From Clostridia bacterium (GTDB taxonomy: Bacteria; Bacillota; Clostridia; Lachnospirales; Lachnospiraceae), in assembly GCA_910574255.1 (NCBI GenBank), contig CAJTAK010000001.1, positions 570,355-634,354 on the forward strand: DNA of 64,000 bases, given 5' to 3'. The notes under the pieces are model-generated. The model searched no databases and was not told where the DNA came from. It saw only the letters and a list, made by a program, of their open reading frames with translations. Numbering within the stretch: position 1 is the first letter of the stretch; the number at the start of each line of letters is the position of its first letter. Made by a program: the position numbers and the translations under genes. Positions 16,181 through 26,053 of this stretch are shown in pieces.

Positions 16181-17689
16181 ATGGGGAAAGTTCTTTTGGA
16201 AATGAAGCATATCAGCAAGAGCTTTGGAGCCGTACAGGCCCTAAAGGACGTTTCCATAGATTTGCACGAGGGAGAGGTGCTTGCCCTGATGGGCGAGAAC
16301 GGTGCCGGGAAATCCACGCTGATGAACATCTTAAGCGGTTCCCTGCTTCCCCAGGAGGGCGAAATCTATGTGGACGGCCAGAAAGTGAACGTGACAGACC
16401 CGGTGACGGCGAAGAAGCATGGAATTGCCAAGATTCATCAGGAGCTTCAGGTGGTTCCGGAGCTTAATGTGGCTGAGAACATCTTCCTCGGACGCTGGTT
16501 TAAAAAGAAGCTTCCAATGGTGGACTTTCAGGGTATGATAACAGAAACCCAAAAGTATCTGGATATGCTGGAGCTGGATGTAAAGCCCACTCAGCAGGTA
16601 AAGGATCTGCGCATTGGAGAGCAGCAGCTGGTGGAGATTGCCAAAGCCCTTTCACTGAATGCAAAGATTCTGGTTATGGATGAGCCAACCTCCGCTATCA
16701 GCGAAAAGGAGGCGGAAAAGCTTTTTACCATTATCCGCAGGCTTCGAAGCGAGGGACGGGGAATCATCTATATTACCCACCGGATGGAAGAGATTTTCAA
16801 GATTGCCGACCGTCTGACCGTTATGCGTGACGGTGCATACATAGGCACGGTCAATGCGTCTGAGACTGACACGGACGAGATTATCCGTATGATGGTAGGC
16901 CGTGACGTGAGTGAACAGTATCCGAAGGCTCCCACGGAGAAAGGTGACGTAGCCTTTGAAGTAAAGAACCTTACCTATACGCCTCCGGAGGGAAGCTTCC
17001 GACGTTCTCTTAAAAACATTTCTCTTCAGGTCCGTCATGGAGAGGTCTTAGGGATAGCGGGGCTGGCCGGAGCCGGAAGAACGGAATTTTTTGAATGTGT
17101 GGCAGGCGTTCATGGCAAGGAAGTAACCGGGGAGATCTATATTGAGGGAAAGCCGGTTGTGATTCGCAGGCCCGGGGATGCCATTCGGGCAGGAATTTCT
17201 TTTGCCACGGAGGATCGGAAAGGAAGCGGACTGGTATTGCAGCGATCCATAGGAGAGAATATTTCACTCCCTCTTTTAAAGCAGTTCAGCAAATTTTTGT
17301 TTATGGATCTGAAAAACGAGGGAAAGGCCTGGGAGGAGCAGATAGAAGCTCTTAAGGTAAAGGCTCCCGGAAGTAAGACACTGGCAAGCTCCCTGTCAGG
17401 CGGAAACCAACAGAAGGTCATTCTGGCCAGGTGGCTGCTTACAAAGCCCAAACTGCTGCTTTTGGATGAACCCACCAGAGGCATTGACGTAGGCGCCAAG
17501 GCAGAGATTTACCAGCTGATCAATAATTTGGCAAAGACAGGGATGGCGATTATTGTGGTATCCTCGGAGCTGCCGGAGGTTATAGGAATCTCGGACAGGA
17601 TTGTTACGTTCTGTGAGGGTGAGTTGACCGGAGAGTTTGAGCAGAAAGAGGCGACCCAGGAAAAGCTGCTTCACAGCGCTACGAAATAA
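16181..17689 (+). CDS. Sugar ABC transporter ATP-binding protein (RbsA/MglA type)
   Basis: I prefer the ATG at 16181 (protein MGKVLLEMKHISKSFG, with AAGGTGAG just upstream) to the ATG at 16160. The 502-residue protein has two ATPase cassettes: the first with GENGAGKSTLMNIL and an IGEQQLVEIAKAL signature, the second with the degenerate loop GLAGAGRTEFFE and LSGGNQQKVILARWL. It would power a CUT2 sugar importer with the permease and lipoprotein encoded next. Codon use is more GC-rich than in the first ABC operon. The sugar is not readable from sequence. Confidence 0.93.
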   Translation: MGKVLLEMKHISKSFGAVQALKDVSIDLHEGEVLALMGENGAGKSTLMNILSGSLLPQEGEIYVDGQKVNVTDPVTAKKHGIAKIHQELQVVPELNVAENIFLGRWFKKKLPMVDFQGMITETQKYLDMLELDVKPTQQVKDLRIGEQQLVEIAKALSLNAKILVMDEPTSAISEKEAEKLFTIIRRLRSEGRGIIYITHRMEEIFKIADRLTVMRDGAYIGTVNASETDTDEIIRMMVGRDVSEQYPKAPTEKGDVAFEVKNLTYTPPEGSFRRSLKNISLQVRHGEVLGIAGLAGAGRTEFFECVAGVHGKEVTGEIYIEGKPVVIRRPGDAIRAGISFATEDRKGSGLVLQRSIGENISLPLLKQFSKFLFMDLKNEGKAWEEQIEALKVKAPGSKTLASSLSGGNQQKVILARWLLTKPKLLLLDEPTRGIDVGAKAEIYQLINNLAKTGMAIIVVSSELPEVIGISDRIVTFCEGELTGEFEQKEATQEKLLHSATK

Positions 17690-17704
17690 GGGGGAGAGGC
17701 AGAA

Positions 17705-18682
17705 ATGAAAACAGATCAGACAAAAGTATTGTTAAAAAAGATGCAGAGTATAATTGCGCTGATCCTGATATTTATCGTTGCAAGCGTAATTTGCGTACAG
17801 GACGGAAAAAACGTGTTCCTGGATGCCAGGAACCTGATGAATGTGCTCCGCGCCGTGTCGGAGAACGGAATTATTGCCATTGGCATGACCATGATTTTGA
17901 TTTTGGGTGATATAGACCTTTCTGTCGGTTCCGTTGTGGGTCTGGTGTCTACCGGCTGTGCGGCGCTGATGGTATGGAATGGGCTTCCCTTTGTACCGGC
18001 AGTCCTTGCCAGCCTTTTGATTGGCGCAGCCTTTGGATTCTTCAACGGCATCTGCATTACGAAGCTGAAGCTTCAGGCATTTATCGTGACGCTGGCAAGT
18101 ATGAATATTGCAAGGGGACTTGCCCGCTTCTGGGCCAACGGCGTGGGAATTCCCCTGACCTACGGAAAGGGGGAGGGATTGGCTCCGCCGGAGTTTGAGG
18201 TGCTTCAGATGAGGATCAGCGGCCTGATTCCCGTACCGGCCATTATTTTTCTGGTACTGCTTCTGATTTTCCATTTTATTATGACAAAGACCAGGTTTGG
18301 CCGTCAGCTTTACGCTATCGGCGGCAACCGCCAGGCTTCCTATCTGGCAGGAATCAATGTAGATCGGATTAAGCTGTTTACCTTTATGCTGTGCTCTATG
18401 CTGGCATCCGTAGCAGCCATGATCCATGCGGCGCAGATCAGCCAGGGCGGCCCTAACGAGGGCTCCGGCTATGAGCTGAATGCGGTGGCGGCCTGTGCCA
18501 TCGGCGGAACCAGTCTGGCGGGCGGCAAGGGAACCATGCTGGGAACCCTGATTGGAGCATTGATTTTAGGCATGCTGGACAATGTACTGGGCTTAAAGGG
18601 TGTAAACTCCAACCTGCAGTTGATGGTAAAGGGCTTCCTTATTATCATTGCCGTGTTTATGCAGGCGGAACGGAAAGACTGA
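17705..18682 (+). CDS. Sugar ABC transporter permease (RbsC type)
   Basis: This 325-residue integral membrane protein has about eight to ten hydrophobic segments, the conserved NGIIAIGMTMILILGDIDLS motif (about residues 57-76), and AIGGTSLAGGKGTMLGTLIG near residue 270. These are diagnostic for the BPD_transp_2 permeases of ribose- and xylose-type importers. It lies 15 bases after the ATPase gene behind GGGGGAGAGG, and a hairpin and the binding-protein gene follow. Confidence 0.93.
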   Translation: MKTDQTKVLLKKMQSIIALILIFIVASVICVQDGKNVFLDARNLMNVLRAVSENGIIAIGMTMILILGDIDLSVGSVVGLVSTGCAALMVWNGLPFVPAVLASLLIGAAFGFFNGICITKLKLQAFIVTLASMNIARGLARFWANGVGIPLTYGKGEGLAPPEFEVLQMRISGLIPVPAIIFLVLLLIFHFIMTKTRFGRQLYAIGGNRQASYLAGINVDRIKLFTFMLCSMLASVAAMIHAAQISQGGPNEGSGYELNAVAACAIGGTSLAGGKGTMLGTLIGALILGMLDNVLGLKGVNSNLQLMVKGFLIIIAVFMQAERKD

Positions 18683-18705
18683 GCCGTTTATAATTAATTG
18701 TGCGC

Positions 18706-18742
18706 AATCTGTACGGAGCTGATCGATAGCAGCTCCCTGCAG
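18706..18742 (+). terminator. Intercistronic hairpin before the binding-protein gene
   Basis: GGAGCTG (18715-18721) pairs with CAGCTCC (18730-18736), extended outward by AATCTG with CAGATT. It lies between permease and binding-protein genes and has no T run, so an mRNA-stability or 5'-protecting role for the abundant binding-protein message is more likely than termination. Confidence 0.55.
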
Positions 18743-18779
18743 ATTAAAAAAATAAAAACTATCGAAGAAAGAGGGAAAT

Positions 18780-19832
18780 ATGAAAAAGAGAATTTTAAGT
18801 GTGGTACTTTGCACGGCAATGCTTGCAACCTTACTGGTTGGCTGCGGCGGCAAGACAGAAGAGCCTGCTGAGGCTCCGGCTGCTCCGGCGGAAGAAGAAG
18901 CGGAAGCTCCTGCAGAGACACCCGAAGAACCGGCGGCAGACGCAGAGACAGGTGCAAAAGACAAATACGTGATTGGCATGTCACAGTGTAACCTGGGCGA
19001 GCCCTGGCGTGTAGCTATGAACGATCAGATTGCGGCGGCAGCAGAAGCACATCCGGAGTTCGAAATTATCTATGCGGACGCAGCACAGGATAACTCCAAG
19101 CAGATTGCAGACATTGAGAACTTTGTACAGATGGGCGTGGATCTGATTATTACCTCCCCCAACGAGGCAACTCCTCTGACCAATGCGGTTACGGCTGCAT
19201 ACGAGGCAGGAATCCCGGTTATTCTTCTGGACAGAAAGATTGACGGAGACGGTTATACACAGTTTATCGGTGCAGATAACGTGGCAATCGGAAAACAGGT
19301 AGGCGAGTATGTGGCAAACACACTTCTTCCAGACGGAGGAAAGGTTTGCGAGATCAAGGGTCTTGAGGGAACCTCCGGCGGTATCGACAGAGACAACGGA
19401 TTCCGTGAAGGAATCAAGGCAAATCCAAAGGTAGAGATCGTAGCGGCTAACAATGCGGACTGGCTTCGTGAGAAAGCTATCACCGTTGCAGAGGAAATGC
19501 TCCAGACCAATACTGAGATCGATCTGTTCTACTGCCTGAATGACCCCATGGCAGAGGGGGCTTACATTGCGGCAAAGAATGCCGGACGTGAGAAAGACAT
19601 TATCTTCATCGGCGTCGACGGACTTCCCACCCCTGACGGAGGAATCCGCAGCGTTATGGACGGCAGACTGAGCCTGTCCATGGTATATCCCACCGGCGGC
19701 GCAGAGGCTATTGAGAGTGCATACCAGCTTCTGGTAGAGGGCAAGGAGCTTGAGAAAGAGATTACTCTGGAATCCGAGATCATCACTCCGGAGACGGCTC
19801 CTGACTTGTTGAAGAAATATGGCGGCGAATAA
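18780..19832 (+). CDS. Sugar ABC transporter substrate-binding lipoprotein
   Basis: This 350-residue protein has a lipoprotein signal (MKKRILSVVLCTAMLATLLV, then GCGGK), an Ala/Glu/Pro-rich linker to about residue 60, and a type 1 binding domain (YVIGMSQCNLGEPWRVAMND, then VDLIITSPNEATPLTNAV, VILLDRKIDGDGYTQFIG and IIFIGVDGLPTPDGG). The aromatic and acidic residues near NLGEPW are where CUT2 proteins contact sugars. It ends the transporter operon, followed by a strong terminator. A second, shorter binding protein of similar style lies after the two-component genes. Confidence 0.92.
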   Translation: MKKRILSVVLCTAMLATLLVGCGGKTEEPAEAPAAPAEEEAEAPAETPEEPAADAETGAKDKYVIGMSQCNLGEPWRVAMNDQIAAAAEAHPEFEIIYADAAQDNSKQIADIENFVQMGVDLIITSPNEATPLTNAVTAAYEAGIPVILLDRKIDGDGYTQFIGADNVAIGKQVGEYVANTLLPDGGKVCEIKGLEGTSGGIDRDNGFREGIKANPKVEIVAANNADWLREKAITVAEEMLQTNTEIDLFYCLNDPMAEGAYIAAKNAGREKDIIFIGVDGLPTPDGGIRSVMDGRLSLSMVYPTGGAEAIESAYQLLVEGKELEKEITLESEIITPETAPDLLKKYGGE

Positions 19833-19860
19833 GAATCATAAAAACTGCCTGTGAGCTTAT

Positions 19861-19897
19861 AAGGCTCGTCTGTGTACCGCAGGCGAGCCTTTTTTTT
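19861..19897 (+). terminator. Strong terminator of the second ABC operon
   Basis: AAGGCTCGTCTG pairs with CAGGCGAGCCTT with one wobble pair, and eight T residues follow. A separate -10 box (TATAAT, 19913-19918) appears directly after it and should start the histidine-kinase transcript. Confidence 0.9.
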
Positions 19898-19964
19898 CCA
19901 TAAGTTTTTTAGTATAATAATGGTACGCATTTTAGAAAACAAAAGCATAACAGGGCAGGTGCTT

Positions 19965-21800
19965 ATGAAAAACATACAGGAATTGCTTTTTACAAAAAAT
20001 TTAAGGCGCTCCTTTTTAGCCTTTACCTTTACAGCGGTTATTTCCGTGACTCTCGTGCTGACCATGGCCGGCAGCAGGATCTATATTGACTCCATAGAAG
20101 AGCACGCTTATGCCAGTACTGCCGAGATGCAGAATCAGGTGCAGAAATCCGTGGATCTAAAGCTGGAGGACATTGAGAAGACCTTAAATCTTTTGGGAGA
20201 AAGCAGAGAGGTTCAGGGTTATCTTACGGTAGACGAGGAGCGGGAGCAGGGAAAAAGGGTGGAACTGGAAACATCTGTCCGTAACCTTTTGCTGGAATAC
20301 TCTGCGGTCCATAAGGATTATCTGAATATTGTACTGGCCAGCAGCAGGGGCCATTATCTTTCCAATGATTCTTACCGGATCCAGAAGCAGGATTTGAGTG
20401 AGGAGGGATGGTATCAGGATGCGGTCAGGGCAGAGGGCAAGCCGGTTGTAATCAGCTCGTCCATAGGGCGGAATCTGCAGGACTGGAGGAACTACAGCTC
20501 GGACAGCTATGTTTCCGTGGCTCAGGGCATCTATGGGAAAGAAAGCCGGGAGCTTATAGGTGTGGTTCTGATTGACCTGGACAAGCTGAGTATTCAGGGC
20601 TTAGTAGGGGATATTACATTGGGCCAGACCGGTTTTGTCTTTATTATGGACAGCAAAGGGAATGTGCTGTATACTCCGGAGAATAAGGTGGTATACCGAA
20701 TCAATCCGGCATGGTTTCTGGGTGCAGGCAGCGGAAGCTTTAAATGCCGGATTCAGGAGGGGGAGTATCGGATCATTTATAATCAGTCGGATTATACCAG
20801 ATTGACCACAGTTGGGCTCTATGATATGGGAAAAACCATTGAGGGAGTTTCCAGAGTGCAGCGTGTGTCCTTTCTTTTGGCGATTATCTGCTGTGCGGCG
20901 GCCCTGGCATGGTCCGCATTCTTTTCCAAAACCATTACCACGCCCATATCCAACCTTTCCCGGTTGATGAAACGGGCTCAGACCGGGGATTTGTCCGTGC
21001 GGTTTGATAACCATTATCAGGGGGAGATCGGGCAGTTAGGGGATAGCTTCAACTCTATGGTGGACAAGATCAATGAGCTTTTGCAGCTCGTTTATGCGGA
21101 ACAGAAGCAAAAGCGGGAGGCGGAGATGAAGATTCTTCGGGAGCAGATTAAGCCCCATTTTCTGTATAATACCCTGGACAGCATTCAGTGGATGGCAAAA
21201 AGATATCAGGCTACGGATATTGTGGAGACGGTTCGGGCCCTCTCGAATTTTTTCCGCATCAGCTTAAGCAGCGGAAAAGAATATATTACACTTCGGGAGG
21301 AAATGACTCTGGTTCTCAGTTATCTGGATGTGCAGAAGTTCCGGTATGAGGATTTGTTTGAATATGAGCCGGTCTTTGACGAACAGCTGCTTGACTGCAT
21401 GGTGCCCCGTCTGATTTTACAGCCCCTGGTGGAAAATGCCCTGTATCATGGGATAAAGGAATCTGACCGGGAGCGCGGAAATATTCGAATCTGCGCCTGC
21501 CGGGAAAAGGGAGATCGGCTTCTTATTTCTGTGGCGGATGACGGAGCTGGAATGAGTCGGGAGGAATGCGAACAAATGAATGGACTTCTTCGTATGGAAG
21601 AGCGTCCGGAGGAAATTCGAGCCTTTGGAGTATTGAATGTTCATGATCGAATTCGCTTTTCCTATGGAGAGTCTTACGGCCTTTTTTATCGTCCGGGGAC
21701 AGAGGGAGGAACGGTTGCGGAGATAAGGCTTCCGCTGAATAGCCGAAATATCAGGGATGTGGAGGGAAAAAGAAATGTGGAAGATAGTAATAGCCGATGA
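19965..21800 (+). CDS. LytS/YesM-type sensor histidine kinase
   Basis: The ATG at 19965 (protein MKNIQELLFTKNL) follows AGGT and gives 611 residues. Order: one membrane helix (about 16-36), a large extracellular Cache-like sensor region, a second helix (about 300-320, FLLAIICCAAALAWSAFF), a HAMP segment, the His_kinase domain with phospho-acceptor His398 in QIKPHFLYNTLDSIQ, and an HATPase_c domain with LVENALYHGI and ADDGAGMS. It passes phosphate to the AraC-type regulator whose gene overlaps its 3' end. Flanked by a sugar importer and an extra binding protein, it is probably a sugar sensor. Confidence 0.92.
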   Translation: MKNIQELLFTKNLRRSFLAFTFTAVISVTLVLTMAGSRIYIDSIEEHAYASTAEMQNQVQKSVDLKLEDIEKTLNLLGESREVQGYLTVDEEREQGKRVELETSVRNLLLEYSAVHKDYLNIVLASSRGHYLSNDSYRIQKQDLSEEGWYQDAVRAEGKPVVISSSIGRNLQDWRNYSSDSYVSVAQGIYGKESRELIGVVLIDLDKLSIQGLVGDITLGQTGFVFIMDSKGNVLYTPENKVVYRINPAWFLGAGSGSFKCRIQEGEYRIIYNQSDYTRLTTVGLYDMGKTIEGVSRVQRVSFLLAIICCAAALAWSAFFSKTITTPISNLSRLMKRAQTGDLSVRFDNHYQGEIGQLGDSFNSMVDKINELLQLVYAEQKQKREAEMKILREQIKPHFLYNTLDSIQWMAKRYQATDIVETVRALSNFFRISLSSGKEYITLREEMTLVLSYLDVQKFRYEDLFEYEPVFDEQLLDCMVPRLILQPLVENALYHGIKESDRERGNIRICACREKGDRLLISVADDGAGMSREECEQMNGLLRMEERPEEIRAFGVLNVHDRIRFSYGESYGLFYRPGTEGGTVAEIRLPLNSRNIRDVEGKRNVEDSNSR

Positions 21801-22977
21801 TGAGCCGAAGATTCGCCAGGGACTTCGGGAGCTGGTGGAAAGCTTTGAGCTTCCCCTAAAGGTCTGCGGTGAGGCAAAAAACGGATTGGAAGCCCTGCGG
21901 GTTACCCAGGAGGAACGACCGGATATGGCCCTGGTGGATATCTGTATGCCGAAACTCAATGGGTTGCAGCTTCTGGAACGGATTCGGGAGGTGCATCCGG
22001 AGTGCCGGACAATCATTGTATCCGGGTACAATGAATTTACTTATGCAAAGGAAGCTTTGACTCTGGGAGTACGCAGCTATATTCTGAAGCCTGTGGGAGA
22101 GGAAGAGCTTTATGAGGCAATCCGCAGCCTGATAGAAGAACTGAGCAGGGAGCGTGCCAAACAGCGCTTTATTGATTTGGCCAATTATCAGTTGGAACAG
22201 CACCGGGAATACCTTCAGGGGGTATTTTTCAACGATTGGATCGAGGGAAGACTCAGCGACAGTGAGCGGGAAGGACAGAAAGAACTGCTGTCTGTGGATA
22301 TCGGAGAAGAAGCAGCCCTGATTCTGGTATCCACTCAGAACAATCGAACCTTAAGCCTGCGCATGGATGAAAGTCATATTTCTGACAACGTCTATCAATT
22401 TGCCCTGAAAAATATTCTGGGGGATCTTTTGGAAAAATATGGTCCGGTCTATCTTTTTATGGATCGCTATCAAAATGTGGCAGGGATTTTTCAGGGAGCA
22501 GATCAGGAGCTGAGAAATCTCAGGCGGCATGTGGAAGAAAGTCTGGAACAGATTTTAGGAGGAACCTGCACGATTGTCATCCGAAGCTGCATAGAGGCAC
22601 TTTTTCCGGAGGTTTACGGGGAGGCTTTGAAAGAGGTGCAGAGGGCGCTGGAATGCCGTCCTGTTGTTACTGAGGCGAAAAGGTACCTTTATGAACATTT
22701 TCGGGATCCAGACATTGATCTGAATCTGGTGGCCCGGTCCATCGGCATCAGTCCGGCCTATCTGAGCCGCCTTATGAAGCAGGAGCTGGGGATGCCCTTT
22801 AAGGACTTTCTCACCAGCCTGCGGATCAATGAGGCCATTGTGCTGATGCGCAGTACCAGCCGCTCTATTAATGAGATTGCGGATATGGTAGGGTATAAGA
22901 GCCAGCATTATTTTTCCACGGCATTTAAGAACAGTATGGGGATTTCTCCGTCGGAGCATCGGAAAAATATTGTTTAA
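21775..22977 (+). CDS. AraC-type response regulator (YesN family)
   Basis: The ATG at 21775 is preceded by GGAGGG and overlaps the kinase gene by 26 bases. The 400-residue protein starts with a receiver domain (acidic pair in VIADDEPKIRQG, phospho-acceptor Asp55 in ALVDICMPKLNG). A middle region of about 170 residues without a clear motif follows. It ends with an AraC HTH pair (about 300-400, IDLNLVARSIGISPAYLSRL and INEIADMVGYKSQHYFSTAF). It is expected to activate the upstream sugar importer promoter, which lacks a -35 box. Confidence 0.92.
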   Translation: MWKIVIADDEPKIRQGLRELVESFELPLKVCGEAKNGLEALRVTQEERPDMALVDICMPKLNGLQLLERIREVHPECRTIIVSGYNEFTYAKEALTLGVRSYILKPVGEEELYEAIRSLIEELSRERAKQRFIDLANYQLEQHREYLQGVFFNDWIEGRLSDSEREGQKELLSVDIGEEAALILVSTQNNRTLSLRMDESHISDNVYQFALKNILGDLLEKYGPVYLFMDRYQNVAGIFQGADQELRNLRRHVEESLEQILGGTCTIVIRSCIEALFPEVYGEALKEVQRALECRPVVTEAKRYLYEHFRDPDIDLNLVARSIGISPAYLSRLMKQELGMPFKDFLTSLRINEAIVLMRSTSRSINEIADMVGYKSQHYFSTAFKNSMGISPSEHRKNIV

Positions 22978-22989
22978 GAGGGAGACATT

Positions 22990-23940
22990 ATGGGGAAGAA
23001 GCTTAAGATTCTCTGCCTGAGCCTTCTGCTGTGCATGATGGGAGGCTGTAAAGAGAAGGAGATTATACAGGAAAATGAGTACGAATATCTGATTGGGGTC
23101 AGCCTGTCCAATGTGATGGAGCCATGGCTCAGCCACACCATAGACAGCATGGAAGAGGAGCATCTGTCAGACAGCCGGGTGAATATTATTTTCAAGGATG
23201 CTGCCGGCAGTCAGGAAAAACAGCTGCAGGATATTGACCAACTGATGGAATGCGGCGTGGATCTGCTGATTGCGGCGCCGGGGGATTCCTTGTCTCTTAA
23301 GGAGAAGCTGAAGGAGATTAGCCGTGAGATTCCTGTGGTGGTGATGGGGATCGATCCGGGAACGGAAAGCTACACTGCCTTTATTGAATTTAATGATTAT
23401 GAGATTGGCCGTCTGGCCGGTTCTTATATTTTGGAGGAGCGGTATCGCCGGGGAAATCAGATCGTAGTGCTTACAGGACCATCAAGCTCAACTATTTCCG
23501 CCAGGCGCTTGCAGGGCTTTCAGGATGCGGTTGCGGGAAGAATTGGGGAGGATCAGATTCATTATCTGAATGGGGAATGGCTTAGGGATAAGGCAGAAAA
23601 CCGGATGAAGGATTATCTGGTGGTGAGCCAGAAGGCCGATGTAGTCTTTGCATTTAATGATGAAATGGCTTATGGGGCTTATCTGGCTCAGAATCAATAC
23701 CGGGTAACGGGAACCTGTTTTCTGGGAGTAGATGGTTATAACGGGAATCTGGGAGGACTCGACTTAGTGGAACGCGGAATCCTGGATGCTGCCATTCGCT
23801 GCTCGGAGATTGGCCGTCTGGCCTATGAGACTGCTGTCCGAATTCTGGATGGGGAGGAAGTGGAAAAGCATCTGGTTATTGAACCAGAGCTGATCACGAA
23901 ATCATATTCACCATCAATTCCAGAAGGTGATCCACATTAA
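22990..23940 (+). CDS. Periplasmic-binding-type lipoprotein, probable sensor subunit
   Basis: This 316-residue protein has a lipoprotein signal (MGKKLKILCLSLLLCMMGGC) and a type 1 sugar-binding domain (YLIGVSLSNVMEPWLSHTID, CGVDLLIAAPGDSLSLKE, VVFAFNDEMAYGAYL, CFLGVDGYNGNLGG). It lies 12 bases after the response regulator and not in the importer operon. By analogy with the known XylFII-LytS arrangement, where a binding protein docks on the kinase sensor domain, it probably presents the sugar to the kinase. It keeps the EPW sugar-contact segment seen in the importer's own binding protein. Its last 47 bases overlap the convergent hybrid kinase gene. Confidence 0.85.
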   Translation: MGKKLKILCLSLLLCMMGGCKEKEIIQENEYEYLIGVSLSNVMEPWLSHTIDSMEEEHLSDSRVNIIFKDAAGSQEKQLQDIDQLMECGVDLLIAAPGDSLSLKEKLKEISREIPVVVMGIDPGTESYTAFIEFNDYEIGRLAGSYILEERYRRGNQIVVLTGPSSSTISARRLQGFQDAVAGRIGEDQIHYLNGEWLRDKAENRMKDYLVVSQKADVVFAFNDEMAYGAYLAQNQYRVTGTCFLGVDGYNGNLGGLDLVERGILDAAIRCSEIGRLAYETAVRILDGEEVEKHLVIEPELITKSYSPSIPEGDPH

Positions 23941-25999
23941 GGGGCTTGGGCAAATGGGCGTTCATGCCGCTCTTTCTTGATCTGCGCCGATCCTCATCGA
24001 AGGAATTGGCGGACACAGCTATAATGGGAATGCCGCAGAGGCGGGGATCCGTTTGGCTCCGAATGATTTGAGCTGTCTCATAGCCATTCATAACCGGCAT
24101 CTGAATGTCCATCAAAACCAATCCATAGCTTTCGGGATCGGCCTGAAGGAGCTTTATGGCAACCTGACCATCTTCGGCAGTTTCTACCAGAAAGCCCAGA
24201 TCTTCTAATAGTTCGGATTCCAGTTCCAGATTCAGTCCGTTGTCATCAACAAGAAGTATTTTACGTCCGGCCATACGGCTTACTACAAGCTTTTCAACAT
24301 CCTCAGGCTGAAAGGAGTTTTGCGTTTGAATCCGCAGATTGAATGAGACGGTAAATCGGCTGCCCTTTCCGGGAGTGCTCTCTGCTTCAACGGTGCCATC
24401 CATAATCTCGGCCAGACGTTTCACGATGGTCAGGCCAAGTCCGGTACCATGGAAACCGCTGAAGGTAGTATTTCGAACTCGTTCAAAGGGTTCAAAAATA
24501 CGCTCCAAATATTCGGCTTCAATTCCGATGCCGTTATCCTCTATGAGGAATTGGTAGGAAGCATAGTTATTGGAAGGAGCCTTTTCTTCTAATATAGCAA
24601 TGCGTACCTGACCGCCGTTTTGTGTGTACTTTACGGCGTTGCTTCCAAGACATAGGAGTATTTGTTTTAGTTTCTCCGGATCACTGTATGCATAAGGATG
24701 CTGAAGACGGGAGAAATCAACAAGGAGGGTGAGCTGCTTTTTTTCTGCCTGCGGGAGCAGAGAGCTTTGGACTTCTTTTATAAGATCCGGAAGATAGCAG
24801 GCAGTTTCTTCTGTCTGAAAGGTTCCGGATTCCATTCGGGATATTTCCAGAATATCATTGATGAGGGACAAAAGCTGTTCACTGGAGGAGTGAATTTTGT
24901 TTATATACTCGGTGAGCTTTTCCGGCTCCCGCATGTGATTTTTGGCAAGGGTAATAAAGCCTGTAATGGCATTTAAGGGTGTGCGTATGTCATGGGACAT
25001 GTTTGCGAGAAATGTATTTTTAGCAATGTTGGCAAGATTAGCCTGATTCAGGGCATCTTCATATAACTTCTTCTGTTCCATCTCAAAGCGAATCTCATCA
25101 TCAACCCGCCGGAAACCCAAAACAATTCGGGATGGAGAAATCTGGTTCCCTACATCGACGATGCGAAGCTGAAGGTACAAAAGTTCGTTCTGTTCCACAG
25201 CACGATAATTCACATAGTATGTTTTGGAGGAAGCAAGCTTTCTCTGAATCCGAAGGGGATCCAAAGCTTGGGTAATAAGCTCTCGATCTTCCGGATATAC
25301 CCAGGTATTTATATAGTCGGAACAAAATTGAAGGTAAGAGGAAAGGGAACCTTCCAAGTCAAACTGCTGCATGGTTCGGCTGCTCAGACGGTAGGGCAGA
25401 AGCTTGTCTGTATTCAGATCGATATAAAGAATCGTTTCGTAGTTGCAGCTGAGGCCTTCAATGATCTCTAAACGCTGCTGCTGTTCTTCTGTCTGTTTTT
25501 TTCTTTTTTCAGTGGCATCCCCTGCAAATACATAAAAAATATCCCCGGTAAGCTCACTGTGAACAAAATGTCCATAATCTTCTACCCAGCGGATTTGTCC
25601 GCCTTTCTGGATAATCCTGTATTCTACATAATCCAGATCATATTGATTCTCCGCAATCTGCTCCCGGATACTGTTCTCGACAGCCTCCAGATCCTCCGGG
25701 TGTACAATGCCCCGAAAGGAGTTTCCGGTTAGAGTGCGGAATTCCTCTATGGTATCACAGTTAAAGAGACGGAGCATGGCATTGTTGGCATAGAGGATGT
25801 CTTCATTTCCGTCGGCTCGATAAATAAAGAAACCTCCTGGCATCTCGTTCATAAAAGCTCTTAACTCCAGAGCAGTTTGAAGAAAGTCATTGTCTGAAAG
25901 AGAGGAAGCTTTCTCATGGCCGGAATTTTGTTCCGAAATATATAATGCAGACAAAATATGTCCAATCAGATTGTGTTCAGCTTCTCTTTGTCTGTTCAT
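23894..25999 (-). CDS. Soluble PAS hybrid sensor histidine kinase
   Basis: This 701-residue protein has no membrane helix. Domains: PAS 1 (about 48-165), a second PAS-like region (about 185-300), HisKA with phospho-acceptor His336 (LANMSHDIRTPLNA), HATPase_c (VKYTQNGGQV, then IEDNGIGI and GTGLGLTIVKRL), and a C-terminal receiver (ILLVDDNGLN, Asp631 in VLMDIQMPVMNGY). It presumably senses a cytoplasmic signal, but no Hpt protein or output regulator is nearby, so its partner is elsewhere. It converges on, and overlaps the end of, the binding-protein gene at 22990-23940. Confidence 0.92.
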   Translation of the reverse strand: MNRQREAEHNLIGHILSALYISEQNSGHEKASSLSDNDFLQTALELRAFMNEMPGGFFIYRADGNEDILYANNAMLRLFNCDTIEEFRTLTGNSFRGIVHPEDLEAVENSIREQIAENQYDLDYVEYRIIQKGGQIRWVEDYGHFVHSELTGDIFYVFAGDATEKRKKQTEEQQQRLEIIEGLSCNYETILYIDLNTDKLLPYRLSSRTMQQFDLEGSLSSYLQFCSDYINTWVYPEDRELITQALDPLRIQRKLASSKTYYVNYRAVEQNELLYLQLRIVDVGNQISPSRIVLGFRRVDDEIRFEMEQKKLYEDALNQANLANIAKNTFLANMSHDIRTPLNAITGFITLAKNHMREPEKLTEYINKIHSSSEQLLSLINDILEISRMESGTFQTEETACYLPDLIKEVQSSLLPQAEKKQLTLLVDFSRLQHPYAYSDPEKLKQILLCLGSNAVKYTQNGGQVRIAILEEKAPSNNYASYQFLIEDNGIGIEAEYLERIFEPFERVRNTTFSGFHGTGLGLTIVKRLAEIMDGTVEAESTPGKGSRFTVSFNLRIQTQNSFQPEDVEKLVVSRMAGRKILLVDDNGLNLELESELLEDLGFLVETAEDGQVAIKLLQADPESYGLVLMDIQMPVMNGYETAQIIRSQTDPRLCGIPIIAVSANSFDEDRRRSRKSGMNAHLPKPLNVDHLLELMVNMIS

Positions 26000-26053
26000 G
26001 CAGTTTCCTCCCTGAAATTCAATTTATATCCGGCATAGATTATATTCTCATAT

